Positions 33,484 through 43,740 are shown, counted from the stretch's first letter. The stretch: 64,000 nucleotides of DNA from CANDYO01 sp964627795 (GCA_964627795.1 CAZVLF010000008.1:35149-99148); one strand, 5' to 3'. The notes: generated by a model from the letters alone, not told the origin. Program-made: numbers and translations.

Positions 33484-36204
33484 ATGTTTAGAACTATTGG
33501 AAGATTATTGTTTGGATCAGTAAATGATAGAGCCGTTAAATCACTTCAAAAAATTGTCAATCAAGTTAATGATTTTGAATCAACTATTTCTTCGCTCTCA
33601 GACAGTGAACTTAAAGCACAAACGGTAAAACTAAAACATAAACTTAGCGAAGGTTTTTCTCTTGATAACATTCTTCCAGAAGCTTTTGCTACTGTAAGAG
33701 AGGCATCAAAACGCGTTCTAGGCATGCGCCATTTTGATGTTCAAATCATGGGGGGAATTGTTCTGCATCAAGGAATGATAGCAGAGATGAGAACCGGAGA
33801 AGGTAAAACTCTTGTTGCCACTCTTCCTATATACCTTAATGCCCTTAGTGGTAATGGCGTTCATTTAGTAACTGTTAATGATTATCTTGCCAAACGTGAT
33901 GCTGAATGGATGGGACAAATATATAAGTTTTTGGATTTAAGTGTTGGATGCATCACTAGTGACTTAAATGATGAACAAAGAAAAGAAGCTTATAATAGTG
34001 ATATAACTTATGGAACTAATAATGAATTTGGTTTTGACTATTTAAGAGATAACATGAAGCTTGAAAAAGATCAGCTGGTTCAAAGAAAATTTAGCTTTGC
34101 CATAGTTGATGAGGTAGATTCAGTTTTAATTGATGAAGCAAGAACACCTCTTATTATTTCAGGGCCTACAGAAGATAATTCAGAACTATATTATATTATT
34201 GATAAGCTAGTTAAAAAGCTTAATGCTCAAGATTATGAAATTGATGAAAAATCAAGACAAATCACTTTAACCGAAGATGGAATGACTAACATTGAAAATC
34301 TTCTAAAGAAAGAAAAGTTGATTGAAGAACAAGGCTCATTTTATGATTTAACCAATATGCACCTTGTTCATCATGTGAACCAAGCTTTAAAAGCTCATAA
34401 ACTCTTTACTAAAGATGTTGATTACATGGTAGCAAAAAACCAGATCCTTATTGTTGATGAATTCACAGGAAGAGCACTTGAGGGAAGAAGATATTCTGAA
34501 GGATTACATCAAGCTTTAGAAGCTAAAGAAGGATTAAAAATCCAAAATGAAAATCAAACTTTAGCATCAATTACCTTCCAAAATTATTTCAGGCTTTACC
34601 CTAAACTTGCTGGAATGGCTGGAACAGCAATGACAGAAGCAACAGAATTATATGATATTTATAAGCTTGAGGTTATTGAGTTACCCGCTAATAAAAAAGT
34701 TATTAGAGTAGATGAAGATGATGTAATTTACCGAACTGCAAAAGAAAAATATAATGCTATTATTGAACAAATTGTTGATTGCTACTATAGAAAACAGCCT
34801 ATATTAGTGGGAACCATAAGTATTGAGAAATCTGAATATATTTCTTCTCTATTAAAAAAGAAAAATATACCTCATAATGTTTTAAATGCAAAATACCATG
34901 ATAAAGAAGCCATGATAATTGCTCAAGCTGGTAGAGCAGGAGCAGTTACCATTGCAACTAACATGGCAGGTAGAGGAACTGACATAAAACTTGGTGGTGG
35001 ACCTGACGAATTAATCTCTTCATTACCAGACAAATTATCTGAAATTGAAAGAAAAGACCAAATCGATAAAATACATCAAGAAGTTGAACTTGAAAAAGCT
35101 AAAGTAGTTGAAGCAGGAGGCTTATTTGTTCTTGGAACAGAAAGGCACGAAAGCAGAAGAATTGATAACCAATTAAGAGGACGTTCCGGGCGCCAAGGAG
35201 ATCCAGGAAGAACTAAGTTTTATCTTTCATTAGAAGATGATTTAATGAGGATATTTGCTTCTGAAAAAATGAGCATAATCCTGCAAAAACTTGGGATGCA
35301 AGAAGGAGAAGCAATTTTTCACCCTATGATTAGTAGAGCGCTTGAAAAAGCTCAACAAAAAGTAGAGGCAAGAAATTATGATATAAGAAAAAATCTCCTT
35401 AAATTTGATGATGTTGTTAGTGAACAAAGAAAGGTTATTTACGAGCAACGAAAAGAGATTTTAGATAGCAACAATATCACTGATGAAATCGAGCCAATAT
35501 TTCATGAGATTAATGGAAATATTGTATCCGCTCATATACCTGCTAAAACTTACCCTGAAGAATGGGATAGCGAAGGGTTTAAAAAAGAAGTCTTTAGAAT
35601 ATATGGGATTCATATAGCAATAGATGAGTGGAAAGAACATGATAAAATTGATGATGAGCAAGTATTGCTTTACCTTAATAATGAGGTAGAAAAGTTATTT
35701 AATCATAAAAATGAGAGTTTCACCAACGAAATATTCCAATCTATTGCTAAGAAATGCCTTTTATCTACTCTAGATCAATTATGGAAAGATCATCTCTATT
35801 CATTAGATCATTTAAGGCAAGGCATTGGATTAAGAGCTTATGGCCAAAAAGACCCACTAAATGAATATAAGCGTGAGGCTTTCCACTTATTTGAAGCAAT
35901 GATGGAAAATATTAAAGAAACTTTTATTAGAAGGCTCGCTTATCTTGAACTACATTTTGTTGAAGATGAAGATGGGAAAAAAATTATTATTGGAGCAGAC
36001 CTTCCAAAATCTTCTAAAACTTTTACCACCAGAGATGATCCAGCCCTTATTGAAGAAGATAAATTTATCGAGCCATCTCGATCTTATGTTGAACCAGAAA
36101 ATAGAGATCCTAATGACCCTTCAACTTGGGGTAAAATAGGAAGAAATGAAACATGCCCTTGTGGTTCTGGCCAAAAATATAAGCAGTGCCACGGTAAAAT
36201 TTAA
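33484..36204 (+). CDS. secA: Preprotein translocase ATPase SecA
   Basis: SecA drives Sec-dependent export. I start it at the ATG at 33484 because AGGA at 33474-33477 is correctly spaced for it; a second ATG at 33478 is too close. The 906-residue protein has Walker A AEMRTGEGKTLVATL, the DEAD-like IVDEVDSVLIDEARTPL, the helicase motif LRGRSGRQGDPG and a C-terminal zinc-binding SecB/lipid tail CPCGSGQKYKQCHG. All motifs are intact. Confidence 0.98.
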   Translation: MFRTIGRLLFGSVNDRAVKSLQKIVNQVNDFESTISSLSDSELKAQTVKLKHKLSEGFSLDNILPEAFATVREASKRVLGMRHFDVQIMGGIVLHQGMIAEMRTGEGKTLVATLPIYLNALSGNGVHLVTVNDYLAKRDAEWMGQIYKFLDLSVGCITSDLNDEQRKEAYNSDITYGTNNEFGFDYLRDNMKLEKDQLVQRKFSFAIVDEVDSVLIDEARTPLIISGPTEDNSELYYIIDKLVKKLNAQDYEIDEKSRQITLTEDGMTNIENLLKKEKLIEEQGSFYDLTNMHLVHHVNQALKAHKLFTKDVDYMVAKNQILIVDEFTGRALEGRRYSEGLHQALEAKEGLKIQNENQTLASITFQNYFRLYPKLAGMAGTAMTEATELYDIYKLEVIELPANKKVIRVDEDDVIYRTAKEKYNAIIEQIVDCYYRKQPILVGTISIEKSEYISSLLKKKNIPHNVLNAKYHDKEAMIIAQAGRAGAVTIATNMAGRGTDIKLGGGPDELISSLPDKLSEIERKDQIDKIHQEVELEKAKVVEAGGLFVLGTERHESRRIDNQLRGRSGRQGDPGRTKFYLSLEDDLMRIFASEKMSIILQKLGMQEGEAIFHPMISRALEKAQQKVEARNYDIRKNLLKFDDVVSEQRKVIYEQRKEILDSNNITDEIEPIFHEINGNIVSAHIPAKTYPEEWDSEGFKKEVFRIYGIHIAIDEWKEHDKIDDEQVLLYLNNEVEKLFNHKNESFTNEIFQSIAKKCLLSTLDQLWKDHLYSLDHLRQGIGLRAYGQKDPLNEYKREAFHLFEAMMENIKETFIRRLAYLELHFVEDEDGKKIIIGADLPKSSKTFTTRDDPALIEEDKFIEPSRSYVEPENRDPNDPSTWGKIGRNETCPCGSGQKYKQCHGKI

Positions 36205-36216
36205 TTTTTACCATGC

Positions 36217-36891
36217 TTAAATATCCGGATGAACAATAGAATGCTTAAATATATTTAAGCAGGTTAATATACCTAACAAGGCTGCAGAGCAGTCATAGAG
36301 AACTTCACAAAAGCTGGGAGCATGTTCTTGTAATTCTGTTTCATTATTCTCATTTATTATTGGAGTCTGGCTTATTACTGGGTTTGGTGCTTCTATAACA
36401 GACTGAAAATGGTTTCCTCCCACATAAAATATTTCTGCAGTCACTTGAGCATTTGGATTTGTAGCATGAATGTTTAAATTTTCATCATAAATTACAATAT
36501 TAATGCTAATTGCTTGCGCTAAAGCTCTTATAACTACATGATCTGCCCATGTACCAAAACTTGACATAGATTCTAAATATTTATCCAAGTTTTCAACAAC
36601 AAACCCTTCAAATTGAGATGGATTTTCTATAATATAGTTAACAGACACCCTTCTTAATTCTTCATGTGTATATATTACTTGGTTTAACCAAAGCTGATGT
36701 TCAATTGCTCTAAACAAGCAATTTCCATCTCTTTCAACATCTTTTAAGCGAAAACCTTTGTTTTCAATTAACGGAAAACCCATTGAATAAGATTCATCTA
36801 ACAGCATAAATTTAAATTTGGTGTCAGTGTACTTAAAGTATTGAGCATTATCCTCTATCATATCTAATTTTACTCTTCTATTAACAAACAT
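36217..36891 (-). CDS. OTU-family cysteine protease (putative deubiquitinase effector)
   Basis: The 224-residue protein holds an OTU domain at about 45-168. It has RDGNCLFRAIEHQL with Asp55 and Cys58, TWADHVVIRALAQ near 114-126, and the catalytic His161 in GGNHFQSV. The Asp/Cys/His set is complete. OTU proteases cleave ubiquitin chains; bacteria have no ubiquitin, so in this setting a role on host proteins after secretion is likely. The C-terminus (about 193-214) is hydrophobic and could be a membrane helix. The frame stays open upstream of this ATG into ankyrin-like residues, so the protein may originally have been longer. No Sec signal is seen. Confidence 0.88.
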   Translation of the reverse strand: MFVNRRVKLDMIEDNAQYFKYTDTKFKFMLLDESYSMGFPLIENKGFRLKDVERDGNCLFRAIEHQLWLNQVIYTHEELRRVSVNYIIENPSQFEGFVVENLDKYLESMSSFGTWADHVVIRALAQAISINIVIYDENLNIHATNPNAQVTAEIFYVGGNHFQSVIEAPNPVISQTPIINENNETELQEHAPSFCEVLYDCSAALLGILTCLNIFKHSIVHPDI

Positions 36892-37066
36892 CTGGGTAAT
36901 TTTTTTATTACTTAATTCAAAAGCTATCTGTAATGCATTTTTTCCATTTACATCAGCAATATCAATATCTAGCTCTTTTTTTTGAAGTAATATCTCTTAT
37001 AATATCTTCTATTTGTCTACTAAGCTTTTCTAAATATAATTGTTCGCTTTGCTCATCAAATCTCAT
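36892..37066 (-). pseudogene. Ankyrin-like leader of the OTU protein, split by a frameshift
   Basis: An ATG at 37066 starts MRFDEQSEQLYLEKLSRQIE and stops at 36962-36964 after 34 residues. Around a run of eight A on the coding strand (T at 36976-36983) the other frame takes over and reads ELDIDIADVNGKNALQIAFE, a typical ankyrin half-repeat. It runs without a stop into the OTU protein. Losing one A or gaining two would fuse both into one ankyrin-OTU protein of about 280 residues. It could be a true disabling frameshift, a homopolymer sequencing error, or a slippage site. Confidence 0.6.
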
Positions 37067-37341
37067 ATCCGATACTCTAATTTGAATTTTAACTAATTAA
37101 TTTTTATGTAAAGGTTTTATATTTGTAACATCCTAGTTAAAACTCTATATAATAGCAAATATATATTTAGATATAGTTAATATTTCTTCGATTTTTAAAT
37201 AAAAATTTATCAGCTAATCACTATATTTATAACTATTTATTTTACAATATAAGTAAAAAATACAATTTATGTTGCAAGTTATCAGGTAAGCAAAATGGAA
37301 TATTTTGTATAAAAGTAGTATAATTATTTTTATAGTGCATG
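37067..37341. other. AT-rich spacer with no recognised content
   Basis: I see no gene, RNA fold or repeat in this very AT-rich spacer. It should contain the promoter of the ankyrin-OTU unit and the 3' end of the methyltransferase transcript. Confidence 0.5.
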
Positions 37342-38445
37342 TTATATTATTTCAAGAATAGGATTCAAAAAAATAGGAGAATTATGGCTACTAAAAATTT
37401 CCATCACCTTAAATAGCTTCCCCATCTGTTGATCATTTGTTAAACGATCTAATCCTGCCTCAATTTCAATAATCTGTTCAGAACTAGCCTTTTTCTTTAA
37501 AATTTCGGCTCTTAAAATAATTCCATTTTTCACCAAGAATTCTTTTTGAGTCAAAATCTCAGATACATTACAAAAGTTAGCAAGAGCTGTTTGCTTTAAA
37601 GCATTAAAATCTACATGAGCTGTCAAATCTACATTGCCAATATCACTTAAAACAGGATGATATTTATGGTTTTTCACTGCTTGAAGAGTCCCATTATAGT
37701 CCTTCCTTAATTTAGGATCTATATCATAACCATAATCAATAATAAGCAAGCTTCCTTGAGTGCTTTTAAAAATTTCAGCAACCTGCCGGATAATATTATG
37801 TGCTGGATAGCAAATTTCAATCCTCGATCCATGCCTAGTATTAGGATGCTCTATATTTAAACTTTCACTAAAATGAGAAAGAGCCGGAATAGTTGCAAAA
37901 CAAAACTCCTCTAATTTAGGCATTAAAGATATAACTTGTTCATGCCAGGAATCACCAATTTTTATATATTGATTTATGGGCAAACAATCAAAAAATTCAT
38001 TTGCCACAATTATTAAAGGAACATCTTTAGGTAAAGATAGAATATTTTCATGCCACTGAACTTTATAGCTTTTTAAAGTTTCTTCTTGAATCTCTTTTAA
38101 TTGCTTATTTCTTTCAACCAAATGAACATTAAATCCATCTTTAAAACCTTCCACATTTTTTACGGCCCTTAATATATCAGCCATCATCGTTCCTTTGCCA
38201 GGACCTAATTCTACTAGACTAAATCTAGAAGGCATTCCCATTCTCATCCAAACATTAACACAATTAATCCCTATTATTTCTCCAAAAAGCTGGCTCACTT
38301 CAGGAGCAGTGATAAAATCAGCATCTTTGCCCACAGGAAGCTTATTAATATAGTAACCATTTACATAATCATACATTGCGATTTCCATGAATTGAGCAAT
38401 GTTAATATGACCATGTTCTTGAATTAATTGTCTAAGCAGCTTCAT
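37342..38445 (-). CDS. NDUFAF7/MidA-family SAM-dependent methyltransferase
   Basis: The 367-residue protein matches the COG1565 family: INIAQFMEIAMYDYVNGYY at the N-terminus, the AdoMet site SLVELGPGKGTMMADILRA, and VANEFFDCLPINQY. The mitochondrial relative NDUFAF7/MidA methylates an arginine of a complex I subunit during assembly, and the alphaproteobacterial version probably does something similar; this is inference. Its start overlaps the end of lgt by 14 bases, an arrangement I have seen described as common in alphaproteobacteria. Confidence 0.9.
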   Translation of the reverse strand: MKLLRQLIQEHGHINIAQFMEIAMYDYVNGYYINKLPVGKDADFITAPEVSQLFGEIIGINCVNVWMRMGMPSRFSLVELGPGKGTMMADILRAVKNVEGFKDGFNVHLVERNKQLKEIQEETLKSYKVQWHENILSLPKDVPLIIVANEFFDCLPINQYIKIGDSWHEQVISLMPKLEEFCFATIPALSHFSESLNIEHPNTRHGSRIEICYPAHNIIRQVAEIFKSTQGSLLIIDYGYDIDPKLRKDYNGTLQAVKNHKYHPVLSDIGNVDLTAHVDFNALKQTALANFCNVSEILTQKEFLVKNGIILRAEILKKKASSEQIIEIEAGLDRLTNDQQMGKLFKVMEIFSSHNSPIFLNPILEII

Positions 38446-39241
38446 TTTTCACCCTATAAGCATAAGCCACTAATATTAATCCTACAATAAACATAGGTAA
38501 GCAAAGTATTTGTCCCATGGTAAAATTCATAAATATAAATCCAAGCTGCTCATCTGGCTGACGATAATTTTCTATTAAGATTCTAAAAGTAGAATAAAAA
38601 ACTAAAAATAATCCTGATAAAGCACCATGGTATTTCTTCATAGCTGAATATCTAAATAGATAAAATAATATTATAAATAATAATAAGCCTTCACTTGCAG
38701 CTTCATATAACTGGCTCGGATGCCGAGGCAAATGATCACCAGGAAAAATAACTCCAAAATCACTTTCTGTATATCTACCATAAAGTTCTGCATTTATAAA
38801 ATTTGCTATTCTTCCAAAAAATAAACCAATAGGTGCTGCACAAGCAAGTAAATCCATAAGCAAGAAATATCTAATTTTATAAATCGTACAAAATATATAA
38901 CTTGCAACAATTACTCCAAATAGTCCTCCATGAAAAGACATTCCTCCTTCCCATGTTTTAATTATGTTTAAAGGATGCGCAAGGTTATATTCCAACTCAT
39001 AAAATAACACATATCCTAACCTTCCTCCCAACACTATTCCAATAATAAGGTAGGTCATTAACTCATCGAAAGCTTTTGTGTCAATTTTATAGATATTTTC
39101 TGATTTTTTATTTAGAAATTTAATATAAATAAAACCTAAAATAATCCCTACAACATAAGATAAAGAATACCAAGTCACCTTAAAAGGTGTATTTCCTAAA
39201 TGTAATATTACTCGGTCAATTGAAGGAAAATTAAATGCCAT
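38432..39241 (-). CDS. lgt: Prolipoprotein diacylglyceryl transferase
   Basis: Lgt adds diacylglycerol to the lipobox cysteine of prolipoproteins, the first lipoprotein maturation step at the inner membrane. The 269-residue protein has about seven membrane helices, the signature GRIANFINAELYGR at about 142, and the conserved HPSQLYEA. It is divergent from ubiK. Confidence 0.97.
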   Translation of the reverse strand: MAFNFPSIDRVILHLGNTPFKVTWYSLSYVVGIILGFIYIKFLNKKSENIYKIDTKAFDELMTYLIIGIVLGGRLGYVLFYELEYNLAHPLNIIKTWEGGMSFHGGLFGVIVASYIFCTIYKIRYFLLMDLLACAAPIGLFFGRIANFINAELYGRYTESDFGVIFPGDHLPRHPSQLYEAASEGLLLFIILFYLFRYSAMKKYHGALSGLFLVFYSTFRILIENYRQPDEQLGFIFMNFTMGQILCLPMFIVGLILVAYAYRVKNEAA

Positions 39242-39309
39242 TATTTTAAATTTTGATATAATATTTTTTCCCAGTATAATAGATATTATCTTTTTAAAAA
39301 GAGGAAAAA

Positions 39310-39561
39310 ATGTCGCAATATAAGAAACAACCTGAAAGTGATATCAGCAAAATGCTAAATACAGCGGTTGGAGGAATAACCGGCATGGTAGGAGACTTAA
39401 GAAATCAAATAAATTCTAAAATTGAAACCTACCTTACTAAAATGGATTTAGTTAAAAGAGAAGAGTTTGAAGTAGTAAAAGAAATGCTCCTAGAAAGTAG
39501 AAGAGAACAACAAAAACTCGTGGAAAAAATTCAAAAATTAGAAGAATCAATAAAGAAATAA
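39310..39561 (+). CDS. ubiK: UbiK-family ubiquinone biosynthesis accessory factor
   Basis: The 83-residue protein of the BMFP/UbiK family has an N-terminal amphipathic helix and a C-terminal coiled coil. The conserved core here is MDLVKREEFEVVKEMLLESR, matching the family's 'L-V-x-R-E-E-F-D-x-x' pattern. UbiK assists the soluble Ubi complex in coenzyme Q synthesis. A GAGGA ribosome site precedes the ATG. Confidence 0.85.
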   Translation: MSQYKKQPESDISKMLNTAVGGITGMVGDLRNQINSKIETYLTKMDLVKREEFEVVKEMLLESRREQQKLVEKIQKLEESIKK

Positions 39562-39657
39562 TTTTTATACATTTTAATTTATGCTTTCATCTCAATAAAC
39601 TATATTGATATTAGAGGTATTTTACTTTAAAAATATCCTATTAATTTGGAAATAAGC

Positions 39658-42267
39658 ATGACACAGTTAAATTTGCCTTTTAATACGCAAAATATCAATC
39701 TAACCCCAATGATGAAGCAATATCTTGATATTAAGTCACAGTATCAAGATGCAATTGTATTTTATCGTATGGGCGATTTTTATGAAATGTTTTTCCAAGA
39801 TGCTGTAAATGCTGCGCCTGTACTTGGAATCGCACTAACCAAAAGAGGACAGCATCTTGGAGATGACATACCAATGTGTGGCGTTCCATTTCATAGTTCA
39901 GAAGCATATATTGCTAAACTTATTGAAAAAGGCTTTAAAGTAGTAATTTGCGAGCAAATGGAAACCCCAGAAGAGGCTAAAAAAAGAGGCTATAAAGCTG
40001 TAGTTAGAAGAGATGTAGTTAGAATTATAACTCCTGGAACCTTAACTGAAGATAATTTATTAAAAAGTAATTCATCAAATTTTCTTCTTGCAATTGCATG
40101 TGCAAAAGATGAAATTGCCTTGGCCTGGACTGATATTTCCACAGGAGAATTTTATGCCTCTCTTTCAAGCATTAACTCACTTGCTAATGATCTATCCAGA
40201 ATTTGTCCAAAAGAAATTTTAATAAGCACCAAAATCTATGAAAAAGAAGAGGTTAATTGCGCTTTAGCTGACTTTAGAAGAATAGTAACTATCCAAGCAA
40301 ATAATTTATTTGAGCTAAATAAAGCAGAAAATAAAATAAAATCTTATTTTAAAATTATAACTAGCGATATATTTGGCAACTATAGCTCTGCTGAACTTAT
40401 TGCTTGTGGAGCTGTGCTTGAATATGTTGAATTAACTCAAAAAACTTTAGAACATACCACTATTAATTATCCAAAAAGATTAAATAATAGTGCATTTATG
40501 TCAATTGATGCAGCAACTAGAAGAAATTTAGAAATAACTCTTAATACAAATGGAGAAAGAAAGGGAAGTTTATTAAGCTTACTTGATCAAACAAAAACCA
40601 GCTGTGGCTCAAGATTATTATATCAATATCTTTCTGCTCCTTTAATAGATATAGAAGCTATCAATACTCGTTTAGATTTAGTAGAATTTTTTGCTAATAA
40701 TATTGATTTTACCTATCAAATAATTTCCTGTCTTTCTCATTTTGGAGATATTGAACGATGCTTATCTCGCTTTAGTTTCAATAGAGGTGGCCCTCGTGAT
40801 TTAATGGTAATTAAAAACAGCATCTTTACTGCTAACCAATTATATCAAATATTATCTTGTGAAAATTTGATTACTCAACTCCAAGTGTTAATTACAAATT
40901 TTAATGGCTTTGACGATTTAATGATTGAATTAAGCCAAGCTTTAGAAGAAGATCTTCCTTTACTAGCTCGTGATGGTGGTTTTATAAAAACGAATTATCA
41001 TCCAAAGCTTGATCAATTAAAACAGCTAAAAAATGATAGTAAAATTGCTTTAAACGATCTTAAACAAAAATATATTCAACTTACTGGAATCAGTGGTCTA
41101 AAAATTAATTATAATAATGTTTTAGGATATTTCATTGATATCACTCCTCAACATGCGAACAAGATGAAAGAAGAATTTTTCATTCATCGCCAAACTCTAG
41201 CTAACTCAGTTCGCTACACAAGCCTTGAACTCAGAGAATTAGAAAAGGACTTAACTAATGTAGAAGATAATATCTTAAAGCTTGAATTAGAAATATATCA
41301 ACAATTGGTTTCTAATATATTGAATAAATCAGTAAATTTAATTCTTCTTGCTCATACTATTGCTAATATTGATATTGCCACTAACTTTGCCATACTTGCT
41401 AAAGAAAATAATTACACCAGGCCAACTATTGATAATAGTTATGATTTTGTTATTACAGAGGGAAGACACCCCGTAATTGAATATTTTTTAAAGAAACAGA
41501 AAGAGGAATTCATTCCGAATAATTGTGTATTAAATAAGCAAGAAAATTTATGGCTTATAACTGGGCCTAACATGGCAGGTAAAAGCACATTCTTACGCCA
41601 AAATGCTATTATTGTTATTATGGCTCAAATTGGCTGTTTTGTGCCTGCTAAATTTGCTCATTTTGGCGCTGTAGATAAAATTTTCAGCCGTGTCGGTGCA
41701 GCCGATGATTTGGCCAGAGGGAGATCCACTTTTATGGTTGAAATGGTTGAAACTGCCAATATACTTAACAATTCAACCAAAAAATCATTAATAATTCTTG
41801 ATGAGATTGGAAGAGGAACATCAACATATGATGGTGTATCTATTGCTTCAGCTTGTTTAGATTTTATCCATGATCAGCTACAATGTAGGGCTTTATTTGC
41901 CACTCATTATCATGAATTAACAGCACTTAGTTCTCAGCTTAAAAGCCTTGCTTGCTATACAATGCAAATAAAAGAATGGCAAAATAAGGTTATATTTATG
42001 CATAAAATTATTCCAGGAACAGCTGATAAGTCTTATGGAATTCATGTAGCAGAGATGGCAGGCTTGCCAAAAATAGTTATTCACAAAGCTCAACAAATCT
42101 TATCAAACTTAGAGCAAAATCATAATCAAGTAATGGAAATAGATGTTAAAAATATCCCTTCTTTTAATCAGCATCCAATAGTGAAACATGTTGAACAATT
42201 AGATCTTGATGAGATAAGCCCTAAAGGAGCATTAGAGATTTTATATACATTAAAAAAGCTTTGTTGA
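39658..42267 (+). CDS. mutS: DNA mismatch repair protein MutS
   Basis: MutS recognises mismatches. I use the ATG at 39658 (GGAA upstream), giving 869 residues; a TTG at 39646 is less likely. The mismatch-binding wedge FYRMGDFYEMFFQDA (Phe-x-Glu) is present at about 35-50. The ATPase domain has Walker A GPNMAGKSTFLRQ, IFSRVGAADDLARGRSTFM, and Walker B LIILDEIGRGTSTYDG. All functional motifs are intact. mutL is not in the window. Confidence 0.97.
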   Translation: MTQLNLPFNTQNINLTPMMKQYLDIKSQYQDAIVFYRMGDFYEMFFQDAVNAAPVLGIALTKRGQHLGDDIPMCGVPFHSSEAYIAKLIEKGFKVVICEQMETPEEAKKRGYKAVVRRDVVRIITPGTLTEDNLLKSNSSNFLLAIACAKDEIALAWTDISTGEFYASLSSINSLANDLSRICPKEILISTKIYEKEEVNCALADFRRIVTIQANNLFELNKAENKIKSYFKIITSDIFGNYSSAELIACGAVLEYVELTQKTLEHTTINYPKRLNNSAFMSIDAATRRNLEITLNTNGERKGSLLSLLDQTKTSCGSRLLYQYLSAPLIDIEAINTRLDLVEFFANNIDFTYQIISCLSHFGDIERCLSRFSFNRGGPRDLMVIKNSIFTANQLYQILSCENLITQLQVLITNFNGFDDLMIELSQALEEDLPLLARDGGFIKTNYHPKLDQLKQLKNDSKIALNDLKQKYIQLTGISGLKINYNNVLGYFIDITPQHANKMKEEFFIHRQTLANSVRYTSLELRELEKDLTNVEDNILKLELEIYQQLVSNILNKSVNLILLAHTIANIDIATNFAILAKENNYTRPTIDNSYDFVITEGRHPVIEYFLKKQKEEFIPNNCVLNKQENLWLITGPNMAGKSTFLRQNAIIVIMAQIGCFVPAKFAHFGAVDKIFSRVGAADDLARGRSTFMVEMVETANILNNSTKKSLIILDEIGRGTSTYDGVSIASACLDFIHDQLQCRALFATHYHELTALSSQLKSLACYTMQIKEWQNKVIFMHKIIPGTADKSYGIHVAEMAGLPKIVIHKAQQILSNLEQNHNQVMEIDVKNIPSFNQHPIVKHVEQLDLDEISPKGALEILYTLKKLC

Positions 42268-42428
42268 CTTTTAACTTTAAGGCTGCTAACTTTTTCTGCA
42301 CTTATGCATTTTATTAACTATTATTTATGCAGTTGCTATTCTTTAAACTCAAGTATTTTCGAAAACAACTTTTTAAGCTACCTTATTAATATTCACCATT
42401 TTTTTGCATATAGTTTTTGGGATTTTTT

Positions 42429-43706
42429 ATGAATAATCGTATGGGTTTTTGGTCTGTTCTTGCACTAGTAATTGGTAGCCAGATTGGTTCAGGCGTTTTT
42501 ATGCTACCTGCAAGCCTTGCTGTATATGGCAAATATAGTATAGCTGGATGGATCACTTCTGCTATTGGCGCTATTTCTTTGGCACTTGTATTTGCTTCTC
42601 TTTGCTCTAGGTTCCCTAAAACTGGTGGACCTCATGTTTATGCCGAACAAATATTTGGTAGAGATATATCTTTTTTTACCGGATGGACTTATTGGGTTAT
42701 TTCGTGGGTAAGTACTACTGCTGTTATTGTTGCTTCTATAGGATATTTATCACCAATAATTGGTAACCAAGAACCTACAATATATCTTGTGCTTGAAATT
42801 TTTCTTCTCATAATAGTCGGCATGCTTAATCTTTATGGAGTAGAAGCTGCTGGTAAAGCAGAGACTTTACTTACAATTTTAAAATTTATCTTACTTTTTT
42901 TAATTCCTTTATTTGCGCTTTGGTATTTTGATATTTCTAATTTAACTATGAGTGAGAAAATCTCTTATCAGCTTCCTTCATCAAATATCGCTCAAACAGC
43001 TTTACTTACTCTTTGGGGGTTTGTAGGACTTGAATGCGCCACTGCTCCAGCAGGTTCCGTTGAAAACCCATCTAAAACTATTCCTAAAGCATTAGTTATT
43101 GGAACTTTAACTGTTGCAATTATATATATGTTTAACAGCGTAGCAATTATGGGCTTAATAAAAGGGGAAGAATTGGCCTCTTCAAATGCTCCATATGTTT
43201 TAGCAGCTGAGAAAATATTTGGTGGTAATTGGAGCCTATGGATTTCAATTGCAGCTTCAATTGCATGTATTGGAACGCTTAATGCTTGGGTATTAACTTC
43301 AGGGCAAATTTCTTTAGGTTTAGCTGAAGATAAAATGATGCCTAATATTTTTGCTTGCCTTAATAAAAACAAATCCCCCTATGCAAGTATCATTATAAGC
43401 TGCATAGGGATTATTCCTTTGTTAATTCTAACTGCAAATAAAAATATTGCGGCCCAAGTTACCACAGTTATAGATTTCTCAGTTACTTCATTTCTCTTTA
43501 TTTACTTGCTCTGCAGCATTGCACAATTAATTTTATGTCTAAAAGAAAAAACAAGTATATTTAACATTTTAAATGCAATAATTGCCCTTAGTTTTTGCCT
43601 GTGGGTAATATCTGAAACTTCTCTTAATACAATTTTAATAAGTAGCTTGTTTACCTTAAGTGGAATTCCTCTTTACGTATTTTGGTTTAAAAAGCAATCT
43701 AGCTGA
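42429..43706 (+). CDS. APC-family amino acid permease
   Basis: This 425-residue transporter has about 12 helices. It starts with MGFWSVLALVIGSQIGSGVF; the GSGVF bend in helix 1 is the substrate site of the APC fold. The GFVGLECATAPAGSVENPSK segment resembles helix 6 of AdiC/PotE-type antiporters. It probably exchanges or imports an amino acid or amine from the host; the substrate cannot be told. I prefer the ATG at 42429 over an upstream TTG at 42417. Confidence 0.88.
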   Translation: MNNRMGFWSVLALVIGSQIGSGVFMLPASLAVYGKYSIAGWITSAIGAISLALVFASLCSRFPKTGGPHVYAEQIFGRDISFFTGWTYWVISWVSTTAVIVASIGYLSPIIGNQEPTIYLVLEIFLLIIVGMLNLYGVEAAGKAETLLTILKFILLFLIPLFALWYFDISNLTMSEKISYQLPSSNIAQTALLTLWGFVGLECATAPAGSVENPSKTIPKALVIGTLTVAIIYMFNSVAIMGLIKGEELASSNAPYVLAAEKIFGGNWSLWISIAASIACIGTLNAWVLTSGQISLGLAEDKMMPNIFACLNKNKSPYASIIISCIGIIPLLILTANKNIAAQVTTVIDFSVTSFLFIYLLCSIAQLILCLKEKTSIFNILNAIIALSFCLWVISETSLNTILISSLFTLSGIPLYVFWFKKQSS

Positions 43707-43717
43707 ATTCTTTTATG

Positions 43718-43740
43718 AATAAAAAATTCTTATTTTTATT
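43718..43740. terminator. Possible bidirectional terminator between permease and dciA
   Basis: AATAAAAA (43718-43725) pairs with TTTTTATT (43733-43740) across a 7-base loop between convergent genes. It overlaps the dciA stop codon by a few bases and is all A-T, so the call is weak. Confidence 0.35.
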
